DNA from: Thalassiosira profunda
Taxonomy: Eukaryota > Bacillariophyta > Thalassiosirophyceae > Thalassiosirales > Thalassiosiraceae
Assembly (NCBI GenBank): GCA_036939355.1
Contig: JALLAP010000523.1
Location: 1 to 29,199 of the forward strand
Reading direction: 5' to 3'
DNA length: 29,199 bases
Position 1 is the first letter of the stretch. Every line of letters begins with the position of its first letter. Shown piece after piece: positions 20,301 to 29,055 of this stretch. The position numbers and the translations under genes were made by a program. The notes beneath the pieces are model-generated. The model made no database searches, had not been told where the DNA came from, and saw nothing but the letters and a program-made list of their open reading frames with translations.

Positions 20301-20371
20301 ACCTGTTCAGCATGTACAAGACGCGCATCTGGATGCAGCAGTTGGACAAGAACGGGGTCGTAGAGGAGTGA
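17362..20371 (+). CDS. PSP1 C-terminal domain protein with long disordered N-terminus
   Basis: Three exons: 17362-17420, 17879-19019 and 19105-20371, with introns of 458 bp (GTGAGT) and 85 bp (GTAAGT). Splice phases agree (GG|G and TT|A), and the total is 797 codons plus stop once the 73-bp assembly duplication in exon 2 is removed. About 630 residues are Pro/Ser/Gly/Asn/Gln-rich with no fold, including PPASPMPPAPAM-like runs. From about residue 629 comes NFILGPRVTREIKVGCYVKV, and then the PSP1 domain with SLLDVKREEEEELLRICCTK, VVDAEYQYDRNKLTFFFQAE and IDFRELVRDLFSMYKTRIWM. Family knowledge: PSP1 domains occur in bacterial YaaT and in eukaryotic RNA-associated proteins such as Crithidia RBP45 and yeast Psp1. 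The disordered N-terminus suggests an RNP-granule or mRNA role (inference). An alternative in-frame start is 17191. Confidence 0.84.
18255..18399. repeat. 72-bp perfect direct repeat flanking a single N (assembly join)
   Basis: Bases 18255-18326 recur exactly at 18328-18399 with N at 18327. The length and layout are the same as at 3305-3449. The 73-bp insertion breaks the PSP1 exon 2 frame, and removing it restores the frame. It is an assembly artefact. Confidence 0.93.
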
Positions 20372-20697
20372 CCCCGCATCATCCGCTGCAATTCCAGAGC
20401 AAGGGGACAAGATGTATTTTTTTAGAGAATGAGATAGAAGATGGTAATGGTGGCGGAGGCGAGGGGTGCTACGAGCTAGAGAGGGCGCCATCGGGGGATA
20501 GAGATTTGCATATTACATCATGGGCGACAAACGCAAGAGTTTTACCCATCCACTAAACAAAAGACGACTTTTAGGTCAAGGTGTTGCCACCAAACCAGCA
20601 TGTAGCGCAAGCTCACGGCTGCCATATCCACACACGACTCTTTGTGTTGGTGGTGCATACTCATCATTCGAATGCAAGCATTGAGGACGCCCACTCA
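20372..20697. other. Convergent 3' intergenic region
   Basis: A 326-bp space between the PSP1 and DUF1499 3' ends. I see no gene, repeat or RNA; presumably two 3' UTRs. Confidence 0.45.
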
Positions 20698-21530
20698 TTA
20701 TTCCTCTTCAAACACACTCTCGAAGCCTTCCCCAGACTGCAGTCCATAAAAAGCCTTCAATTGTCCCCACGGGTTGTTTCCCTTGCTCGCCGCCCCGCCG
20801 CCATCGTAGCTGTCGGCCGTTAAACCTCCACCCATCAGGTCGAACACCGCCCCCCTCTTTCGTATGTCTTCGATGCGTTTTCTGTTGGCGCCAAAATCGG
20901 ACACCGACCCGTTCTTTGGCGCGGTGGAGCGGAAGAGCACGACTTTATCGTCGCCCTTCACCAGGAACTCGACTTCGTCCCGACCAGCGATTCGCTTCGC
21001 GTAGGCGCGGATGTACCGTGCGTCGTCGTCCTCTTCTGTGATAACGAAGGAGTCGTCCGACTTGAGCACGCCCTTGATGCGGGCGAATGCCTCGTCGGGG
21101 TTCACTTCGAACGTCCACGGCGGGCTGGGAAGACAGACGTGTTGTGAGATTTTTGTTTTGTGTATGCTCTGAATTGCAATTCGCGCCAACATTGACATGA
21201 GCATGAGAGACACTGATGTGCACACCTGTATCCACCTTTAGCATCCTTAATATTTGCAGTAGAGACGCAATCATCTTCCCCTTCGCAGCTCTTGATGGCT
21301 GGGGCTGGCGACGGCGCCGCTTCGTCGTCTGCAATGGCTGCAGAGGGCAGGAGCACCGAGGAGAGGAGGGCGCCGCACGCAGAGGAGAGGAAGGCGCCTC
21401 TCGACACGCCGCCCTCCGGAAACGCGCACAGCGGCGCGGCCGGTTGGCGCCTCGCGGCAGGCGTCGAAAATGCCGACGCCGACGCCAGGCACAAGGCTAC
21501 CGAGCAGCCGGCGACCTTCATCTTCCTCAT
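20698..21530 (-). CDS. Plastid (thylakoid lumen-targeted) DUF1499 protein
   Basis: Two exons: 21530-21226 and 21124-20698, with a 101-bp intron. The donor AG|GTGTGC at 21225 and acceptor CCCAG give a phase 2 Ser codon, joining DAKGGYS to PPWTFEVNPDEAF. The product is 243 residues. The N-terminus is bipartite: signal peptide MRKMKVAGCSVALCLASASA cleaved before FSTPAARR, a short transit region, then a second hydrophobic stretch (AFLSSACGALLSSVLLPSAA) ending in an A-x-A site, as for lumen proteins. The mature part has DDCVSTAN and PPWTFEVNPDEAFARI, then EVEFLVKGDDKVVLFRSTA and SDFGANRKRIEDIRK, the DUF1499 signature. The biochemical role of DUF1499 is unknown. It is divergent from the PsbP-like gene across 274 bp. 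Confidence 0.86.
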
Positions 21531-21804
21531 GCTCGTCTCTGCACGCAAAAAATGAGGTGCTCTGGGAGCGAGCTCCATCCAGTTGCTGTGAGTCACCGCT
21601 GACGCATTTTCCTTTACCCTTAACATTTATTCATGCATACAATTTAGGTGAAATACCCCAAATATTGGGGACTTGCAACGATGCACCTTTCCTCGACGTG
21701 TGGAACTGTAAAACGGGGGCCCCTCTAATTATTTGCCCCTTGAAGCACATCAATAATTGTCGGCGTCTCCTGGCGTCCCACACCCACAACAACTACTTTG
21801 CAAC

Positions 21805-22524
21805 ATGGCACGCCTCTCAGCATGGTTCCTCGCGGCCTACGCCGCCGCCGCGGGCGTCGATGCCTTCTCCGTCAACGATAGCGCCGCCGTCTCCCGCCGA
21901 GAGTCCTTCTCGAAGGCGGCATCCCTCATCGGCGGGGCCGCCGCCCTCGTCGGTGCCCCCGCGTCCTCGCTCGCGGTGGTGACCGACGAAACCCCCAAAG
22001 TCACCACGCGGATGGGCGGCCTGCTGGAGAAGTACCAGGACAGCCGGGGATGGACCATCCTCGCGCCGTCGGGATGGAACAAGTGTAAGTGTCTTTGGTT
22101 GTGATTATTGTTTTATTCTGGCTACTCTTCTCTCACTTTCTAAACAGTCGATGGCGAGGTGGGCGCGTACGACCTCAAGTGGCAGGACCTCGTGGACCCG
22201 AAGGAAAACATTAAGGTCAGCAGCACTCCGGTGAAGTCCACGACGACCAGCGTCGACATCCTTGGGCCCGTGGAGGACGTCGGGGCCAGCCTCGCCTCGA
22301 AGCGGAATGCCAAACTCATCGCTGCCATTGAGCGGCAGACGGACGGCATCCTCTTCTACACTTTTGACTTTGCGTTGGACGACGGCACGCACCAACTGCT
22401 TCAGCTCTGTGTGAACAAGGGCAAAATTTGGAGCCTGGACGCCAACACGACAGAGAAGAGGTTCGCAAAGAGGAAGGACATGTATTACAACGTTCTGGGC
22501 TCGTTCATGCCGAAGCTTTCTTAA
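21805..22524 (+). CDS. PsbP-family thylakoid lumen protein
   Basis: Two exons: 21805-22084 and 22148-22524, with a 63-bp intron (GTAAGT...ACAG, phase 1; the joined codon is TTC, giving GWNKFDGEVGAYD). The product is 218 residues. The N-terminus has a signal peptide ending GVDA^F, the stramenopile plastid signal cleavage type, then a twin-arginine lumen-targeting segment (SRRESFSKAASLIGGAAALV). The mature part follows PsbP: GWTILAPSGWNKFDGE, VGAYDLKWQDLVDP, ENIKVSSTPV, SVDILGPVEDVGASLA, TFDFALDDGTHQLLQLCV and RFAKRKDMYYNVLGSF. Family knowledge: PsbP and PsbP-like proteins act in photosystem II oxygen evolution or its assembly. Which subfamily this is cannot be settled by eye. Confidence 0.88.
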
Positions 22525-22744
22525 GTAGGGGAATGAGTTGAAGCTGGGAACGGGGAATCGACAAAGGGCAGAGAATTGCAAATCGTGCTATTGTTGCTTG
22601 CAAAAAGTAACAATAACAGCAGCAAACAGCTATTCGAGAGAACTTGATCGCTCTGAACGCATTTTAGCTTGCTTAGGGATGCATCATGTCTGGTGCGTTC
22701 GTAGTGAACCCGTAGCATCTATCTGTTCCTTTGCACACACCGTG
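22525..22744. other. Convergent 3' gap
   Basis: A 220-bp space between the PsbP-like and YGGT genes, AT-rich, including TTGCAA at about 22576. Nothing else is seen. Confidence 0.4.
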
Positions 22745-23385
22745 TTAAATTCCGTACTTCATCTTCATCGTCAGCAGACCCTGCTGTCCCAGCAGTATCT
22801 CATTCACAAACGTAAAGATCCCCAACCAAACCACCGGCGTGATGTCGACCCCGAACGCCGGAGGGACCGATCCCCGGACCAGTCGGAGCAGGGGCTCCGT
22901 CGGCCACACCGCGAGGCTGAACGGGAACTCGTTGAGGTTGGCGGAGGGATACCACGAGAGGACGATGCGGCAAAGCTTTTCCGCGGAAGAATGGTTTGGT
23001 TGTTCGACGTGAGCCGCCAAGATCAGTGTTGGAAGTAGTGGAAACAAGCAGCACCAACAGATGCACAGTGCATGCACCAACTCACCATTGCAAACGAAAA
23101 GAAGTTGAGCGTCGGCCCGAGCATCAACGACAGCGGCTGCACCCACGCTTCCGTCTCCGACAATATTAAGGACGACGAGGCCGCCATTCCGGCTACTGCA
23201 TCGGCGCTAATCGCTCCATTCGCTGCTGCCACGTCGAGCACAACATCCACCGGCGACGCGCGCAGCGTGACGCCTCTGGATGCGGCCGCCACCACCGGGC
23301 GCCCGACGCTGTAGATCGGGGCGAACGCCACGCAGGAGTGGGCGGCCGCGAGGATGGTTGCGAGGGTCGAGAGGAAGCGTCCCAT
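22745..23385 (-). CDS. Plastid YGGT-family membrane protein (CCB3-like)
   Basis: Two exons: 23385-23086 and 22975-22745, with a 110-bp intron (GTGAGT donor; the AAAAG acceptor at 22977-22976 is the nearest frame-consistent one, phase 0). The product is 176 residues. The first part has a signal peptide MGRFLSTLATILAAAHSCVA cut before FAPIYS, then a transit-like Ala/Arg/Ser region. The YGGT domain spans the junction: LSLMLGPTLNFFSFAM joined to LCRIVLSWYPSANLNEFPF, then WPTEPLLRLVRGSVPP, FGVDITPVVWLGIFTFVNEI. Family knowledge: plastid YGGT proteins such as CCB3 take part in cytochrome b6f haem attachment or thylakoid membrane organisation, and bacterial YggT is a small membrane protein. The acceptor is the least certain part of the model. 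Confidence 0.82.
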
Positions 23386-24115
23386 CGTTGGAGGAGGTTG
23401 GACGCTGACGCTGCGCGCTGAAAATGAGAAAATGGGAGGCGGCTGGCGTGTGAGACCGCCCCGAAGCACACATCATGAACCCTGAGAGTGTTTTTTTAGT
23501 GTACTAATTCCTACGTAGTTTTGATCCGGTACTTGTCCCCCAAATTCCGTGGCTGGCACACAAAACTCAATTTTGCCGATCTCCACCATGGTGGCCGCCT
23601 AGTAGAGCTCTTGGCCGGAACCTCAGTTCACGATACAATGTTGCAGGAGTCAAAAGAGGGTGTTGAGGCGGTTCAAATGCAATCAATCTTCAGACGTACA
23701 AAGAAATATTGGCTGAGATAGACTCAATTCCGTTTGTTAGGAGCTTACCTAGTAAATTGGCCAAAATTGGCGATCAGTCGCGCGGGAACTAGTAACTTGC
23801 TCTAGTAATTTTTTGTGTGCCAGCCACGGAAAAAGGGGGGACAAAAATTTCAGTGGGGATTCTCAGGGTTCATTGGTACGTCGTACTTCTCCCCTCGCTC
23901 CTCTCCTTTCCCCCCTCCCCTGTATCCCGCCCCCTCCTTCTCAGAACGCCCGATCGCCTCGGTCCCATCCACAGGGCTTTTCCGCCGCTGCGGCGTCGCT
24001 CTAACCCCTAGGCGGCCAGGCAAGGCCATCGCAGCAGAGAGCAGAGAGGCGGAGCTGTGGACAACGGAAGCGGCGAGCACGTCTTTTGTGCCCATCATCA
24101 CACGTAATAACCACA
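23386..24115. promoter_or_regulatory. Divergent intergenic region hosting a foldback element
   Basis: A 730-bp space between the YGGT and MYND/RING gene starts. Most of it (23475-23873) is a foldback inverted repeat. The remaining ~240 bp before the MYND ATG begin as a C/T-rich tract (23885-23945), which looks like promoter or leader sequence. Confidence 0.4.
23475..23873. mobile_element. Foldback / MITE-like nested inverted repeat
   Basis: An outer 13-bp perfect inverted pair (23475-23487 ATGAACCCTGAGA with 23861-23873) encloses an inner pair, 23547-23565 (CCGTGGCTGGCACACAAAA) with 23811-23829, 19/19 complementary. The inner pair extends outward past a 5-base spacer to TTGTCCCCC (23533-23541) against GGGGGACAA (23835-23843 region). 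The loop of about 245 bp is non-coding and holds several CTAGTAA-type words and a CCACCATGGTGG palindrome. No transposase or clear target-site duplication was found, so it would be a non-autonomous element. Confidence 0.65.
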
Positions 24116-24561
24116 ATGGACTCGTGTGCCGCCTGCGGCAGGGGCGGCGACGACCTCAAGAAGTGTGCGGCGTGCAAATCCGTGCGCTATTGCGGACCTA
24201 CGTGCCAAAAGGCCCATCGTTTCGAACACAAACAGCGATGCCGCGAGCTGCACGACGAGGCCCTGTTCAGACAGCCGGAGGAGAGCGAGATGGGAGACTG
24301 CCCATCTGCTTCCTCCCGATTCCGTGGCTACCGATCGATTCGCAGTATCAGTCCTGCTGCTCCAAAGTGATTTGCAACGGATGCTTCGTGCAGGTGTTCG
24401 AGGGCGAGAAGCAAGGATTGTGCGCGTTCTGCAAAGAGGACATGCCAGAGGGGGACGAAGCAGCGAGCACAAAAGCAAAGCAGCGAGCACAAAAGCAAAG
24501 TAGCCTCCTCGCGCACTGCCAACCTGCCGGATTGCACATAGATAAAACAATCAAATCGTAA
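24116..24561 (+). pseudogene. MYND/RING-type zinc-finger gene with broken frame
   Basis: From the ATG at 24116 comes a clear MYND finger: CAACGRGGDDLKKCAACKS, YCGPTCQKAHRFEHKQRC. It is followed by RELHDEALFRQP and then GDCP. At 24302-24303 the expected continuation ICFLPIPWLP...CCSKVICNGC...CAFCK lies in a different frame: one base is missing from what should be a Cys-Pro-Ile run (TGC CCN ATC). Without correction, translation stops at 24368-24370. Family knowledge: in diatoms this MYND plus 'CPICxLPxP...CCGKxICxGC' unit is common and often followed by Sel1-like repeats, which are absent here. A 20-bp tandem duplication near the 3' end alters the tail. The gene ends 31 bp from the propeller gene. 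It is either a decayed copy or a base-level sequence error. Confidence 0.6.
24461..24500. repeat. 20-bp tandem duplication in MYND/RING gene tail
   Basis: CAGCGAGCACAAAAGCAAAG occurs twice back to back (24461-24480 and 24481-24500). With one copy, the finger frame would stop at once (TAG after the repeat); with two, it reads on to 24559-24561. Confidence 0.9.
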
Positions 24562-24592
24562 TGTTATTGAGACGGGCATACACTTTACATGG

Positions 24593-27500
24593 CTACGTTT
24601 TAAAGAAGGCGACGTAGCCCTTGCGCGACGACGCCGCGGCCACGCTGCCGTCGCTCGCGATGGCCACCCTTGATCCCAGCAAATCGTTCTCGGCCGCGCC
24701 CCCCACGGTGCCTTTGGAGCTCGCCCAGTCCAGCATGTCGTCGCCGTCGTTGTCGCCCACCGACGTCGCGACGAACAGCGATCCTTGGTAGGTCTTGTCC
24801 TCGCTGTGGCCGTTGATCCCGATGGCGACGTGCCGGCCGGCATCGTCGACGTCGACCGCGCTGAGTTTGTAGTCCGACATGAAATCGACGGGGTCCGAGC
24901 TGACGGTCCAATTTCCTCCCTCCTCCAGGCGCAGCAGTCGGACGACGGCCGTCTCGCCCATTCCCGTGTAGGCCGTGCCGGCAATGGCGAGGGTCGTGCC
25001 GTCGCCGTTGAGGCCGACGTCGCCGCCGCTAAAGTACGAATAGGAGGCGTCGTCGTCGAAATCCACGTAGGCGCCGGCATCGTCGTCGCCGTCGTCCGGC
25101 TCGGCCAGCGCGCCCGGCGTGGGAATGACCGCCTCGGTCCAATTCTTTTTTTGGGTGTCGTACGTGTACACTTTGGCCAGCCAGCCGCCGTAGCTCCCCA
25201 CGACGGCGACGGTGCCGCCGTCACCACTCATTGTTACGTGGGCCTCCGTGCCGTGCTCGTCGTAATCGACGCTGCCGATGAGGTCGTCGCCGACGGGCTT
25301 CCACTCACCGTCCTCCAGCCTCACCGTGTGCACGAACGAGTGGCCGTAGACGTAGCCGTCCTCCAAACTGAGGATCGAGCCCAATAAAGTCACGATGGTG
25401 CCGTCGTGGGAGATTTTGACCTCCCGCCCGAGGTCGCCCGCGTTGCCCGGAACGGCGGCGATGCGATGTCCCACGCGCGTCCACGCGAAATTTCCGTCGT
25501 CGTCGGAGAGCGAGTACACCTCGACGTAGCCGTGCTTTCCCGGCGGAGGCTGGTTGGCGCCCACGACCACCGTCCGGCCGTCCGACGAGAGGTCGACCGA
25601 CTGCCCGAAGCCGTCGAACGACTCGTTGCCAAATAAGTCCTGCCCCACTCGGACGTAGGCCGCGGCGGCGCAGCTCCACCCGTAAATCCGCGCGAGGCCC
25701 CGCTCCTCGCCGTCGTAGGCATCGATGCCGACGGCGAGGAAGGACGCGTCGGCCGAGAGGGCGAGGGCGAGGGTGTGCTCGTCGCCGGCCAGGACGGGGA
25801 GCGAGTCCAATAAGGTGTCGGGCGCGGTGCCCGCGGCGACGTCGGGGAAGGGCGGGCAGAATTCCGTGCCGGCCGCGGCGCCGGCCTGCGCTTGGGCGGG
25901 GCTCTGCGCTTCCTCGGTGGTGGCCGTTTGCTCGCCGGCGCCCGGAAGGACGACCCCGTACAGCTCGACCACGTCCGTCGAGCCAATGGCCACGATCCGC
26001 CCGTCGCCGCTGACCGCCACGAAAGAACCGAGGACGCCCATTTCGTCGCTGCCCCCGCCCTCGCCCACCACGTTCCACGCTGGTGATGCTTCGCCATTAT
26101 CGGCCTCGCCTCGGGTGAGGACGGTCAACGCGCCCACCGTCGACGCGTCGGCCCAAAACTCTGCATTTTGCAAATGCGAGCACGTGATGTGAGCAATGCA
26201 CACGGTTTGGTAGATCAAAGCCACACAAATTAATCGACTCACCGTCATCGTCCACATCGGTCTTGGACACCACCACGGCGGCCACGGTGCCCTCTTTGGC
26301 GACGGCGACGTTCACCTTGACGTCGTAATCGGTCCACGTGACGTTGTACGCAATCGACGGCGTCCCCGTCGAAAAATCCACGAGCTTGACGGCGTGATAC
26401 GCGTTGGCGCCGACGGAATCCTCCCACGCCGCAAACGCCACCACGTCCGCGGCGCGATCGGTCGCCACGCCGCTGATCCACCACGCTTCGTCCGTCTTTC
26501 CATCGTTATCGTAATCGACCCCGCCGGGATCGGATTCGGCGGGGTAGGCGGTGAAATTCACCGAGTGGGCGGCGTCGGCCGCGATCCACTTGGAGGTTTG
26601 CCAGCGATGTGTGTATTGGACGACGCCCAGCTCGGGGTGCGAGATCGAGAGGGTGTTCCCGGCGTCGTCCAATCCCAGTTGGGGCGCGAACTCGTACGCG
26701 TCGCCGTAGCGGACGTGGACGGTCAGCGATTTGCCGCGCTTGTCCCACTCCTGCGGGATGGTTTGCGAGAAGGAGTTAGTATTGCAACGATTTGCAGGAA
26801 TGCACGCACATCAATAATATGCACACACTTTGCCGACGCACCTTCCGAAATTCGTTGAATTTGTACACCCGCACCACGTACGTATTCACGTCCGTCACCC
26901 CCAGAATGGCGAGGGTCTGCCCCGTCTCCCCCAACGCGAGGGCGTGGCCGATGCGGTCGTAATTCTTGACGTTGGAATCGAGGTTGTCGATGCGCGAGCC
27001 CAGCTTGGTCCACGTCGGGTTTGCAGTGGAGGTTTCGTCGAGGTAGTAGACGTTGACGAAGCCGTTTCCGCCGTCGTAGGAGCGCGACGGGGCCCCGATC
27101 GCCACGGTCTTGCCGTCGGCGGAGGTGGAGAGGCGATGGCCGAACATTTCGCCGTCGTGGCTTCCCCGCAAGTCCTGCCCGATTTGCTTGTAGGCGTTGG
27201 CTTTGCAATCGTGGGCGAAGGTCCGGACCATGCCGACCGACAATCGATCCCAATTGATCACGGTGCCATTTGTCGGAGGGCCGGAATAGTCGGAGAAGCC
27301 CACCGAAATCATCGAGGCGTCGTCGCTCAGATCGAGGGCGGAGAGGTCGTACGCCCAATCTTCCAGGGCGCCCTCGGTGGGACCGGCGTTCGTCCCGGTT
27401 TGTTGCGAGGGAGCCTCCGGAATGGTGGCGAAGCGTCCGACGTGGAAGACGGGCCGCTTTGAGTGTTGTTGGGATTTCACGTCGGATTGCAATGGTGGGG

Positions 27501-28164
27501 GGCAGATTTTGAAGGCGGGGGGAGGATCGGCGATGGGCCACAATTCCGCCTCGGCCTCTTCGGCCACCTCGGACAATTCGTCGAGTTGCTCGGCCACGCT
27601 CTCGGTTCCGCCGCCCGCTCCGCCCGCGTCGTCAATATTGAAATCCCCGCCATTGTTCCCCCGCGCGTCGGCCTCCGCCTGCTGTTCTCCGTGCCGCCCT
27701 CCCACGATCCCGTGGGCGAATATCCCCGCGACAAAGGCCACCAGCAACGCCGCGCCCGCCATCCGTCTCTTCTTGCGCCTTCGTTCCAATCGGTAATCGA
27801 GCTCGTCGTCCATTCCAAAATAGCTGTCGTCGTCTTGGGCGGCGGTGGGCGAGGAGGGGGCGCCGCCCTCGATGGAGAAGACGAGGTCGCCGACGATGGG
27901 GGCCGCGCGCCCATTATTGGTGCGGGAGGCGGAGCGGCGGGCGCTCTTGGCGGAGGCGCGGCTCGCGGCCGATTGGATGGAGGCGAGGGAGCAGTCGCTG
28001 TTGCTCCGGGGACGGTTGGTGGGGGTGCCGCGCTCCAGGGCGGAGGGGGAGGCGGGGGCGTCGGTGGAGGAGCGGCGGTAGTCCGACGACGACGCCATGC
28101 CGTCGTACCGGCCGCGGGACGACTGGTCGTGCCGGTCGACGAGCTCGAGGTGCCGTCCTCCCAT
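24593..28164 (-). CDS. Type II membrane protein with FG-GAP/propeller-like repeats
   Basis: Three exons: 28164-26842, 26750-26243 and 26160-24593. The introns are 91 bp (GTGCGT donor, phase 0) and 82 bp (GTGAGT donor, phase 1). The product is 1132 residues. The ATG at 28164 has the stronger context (ACCATGG); an in-frame ATG at 28242 would add 26 residues. About 130 polar Ser/Arg-rich cytosolic residues lead to RRRKKRR and one hydrophobic helix (about 27705-27760), with a predicted outside C-terminus. The extracellular part repeats a diatom-type pattern: 'IGQDLRGSHDGEMFGHRLST..GKTVAIGAPS..GFVNVYYLD..TWTKLG', 'VGQDLFGNESFDGFGQSVDL..GRTVVVGANQ..GYVEVYSL'. At least seven such blade-like units occur, each with an 'SxDGxxVAxG' strand. 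This suggests a beta-propeller ectodomain for adhesion or ligand binding; the ligand is unknown. Confidence 0.82.
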
Positions 28165-29055
28165 GGTGCAGGCGGGGTGGTGGTGCGGTGCAGGGGAAAG
28201 GGTGTTGTGTTGGTGCTTGTGCTTGTGGCGTGTTGGGCGCATTGGCTTTTGCTGAGAAAGAATTTTGACAAGACAAAGAGCACAGGAGAAAGAAAGTGTG
28301 GGTGAGCAAACACAACACCTGCCTGCTCAAGTTGCCAGCCAGCCCAGTACGGCTGCAAAAGAAGGACGATGCAGTTTGCGGCAACCAAAAAGGAACTGGC
28401 TTGCGGTGAGAATATGGTTCTTATTGCTTGATTGATATCGGGTTGTGAGCGAAAGAGGCAAATAGCCAAAGACGTGGAAGGAGGTTGCATGGTTCACGGT
28501 TGCAGCACAGCTGTTGGAGTGGTGCGAGATTGAATCGACACAACAAATTACAACGTCAAAGACAAACATCGGTATTATGGTTTTGACGGCGAAAACAAAT
28601 ATGATTTCAAAAGTGGAGATGAGCTTTCAAACTGTGCTCTATGGTAAGAGACGTCTTTTTTTTCTTCGTGGAGCACTGGCGCTCGTTTTTGGGACTACAT
28701 AGGAATTAGTAAACCCATCGTAGCTTTTGACTCTTCTCCCAAACTCGGAGCCCGCGAGCGGGTGTTTTTCGAGAGAACCAACAAAAAAAACAACCGGCCA
28801 TCCCAACCGACCATGGCGCCGCCGCGCCCCTACGCCGCCGCTCGTCGCTGTATATCGCCACCCGACCACGACCATTAGCTGGCCGACAACCTCCGCTATC
28901 GAATGGCCCGCGGCGGGTGGCGAGGCGGCGATGATAAGGCCGCCGGAACGGCTGATGACTGACGAGGGCTCTGACTTGTATTAATTGCAATTGCAACTCA
29001 TAGTAATACACATTATATTGCTATTGCTTGACGCCATTGCGTTCGTCTCCCTCGC
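28165..29055. other. Intergenic region between two - strand genes
   Basis: Roughly 890 bp holding the promoter/leader of the propeller gene (near 28165-28300) and the likely 3' UTR of the gene to the right. Adjacent TTGCAA copies lie at 28985-28990 and 28991-28996. No gene, tRNA or larger repeat is seen. Confidence 0.4.

Noticed and set aside
23815..24115. Open frame upstream of the MYND ATG, in phase with the RING-like half
   Set aside because: Its translation is low-complexity Pro/Ser/Arg and overlaps the inverted repeat; the MYND finger lies in another frame from 24116, so this is leader sequence.
28706..29011. Overlapping ~100-codon ORFs near the right end on both strands
   Set aside because: Arg/Pro-rich with no motif, and both strands are equally open, as expected of GC-rich non-coding DNA.
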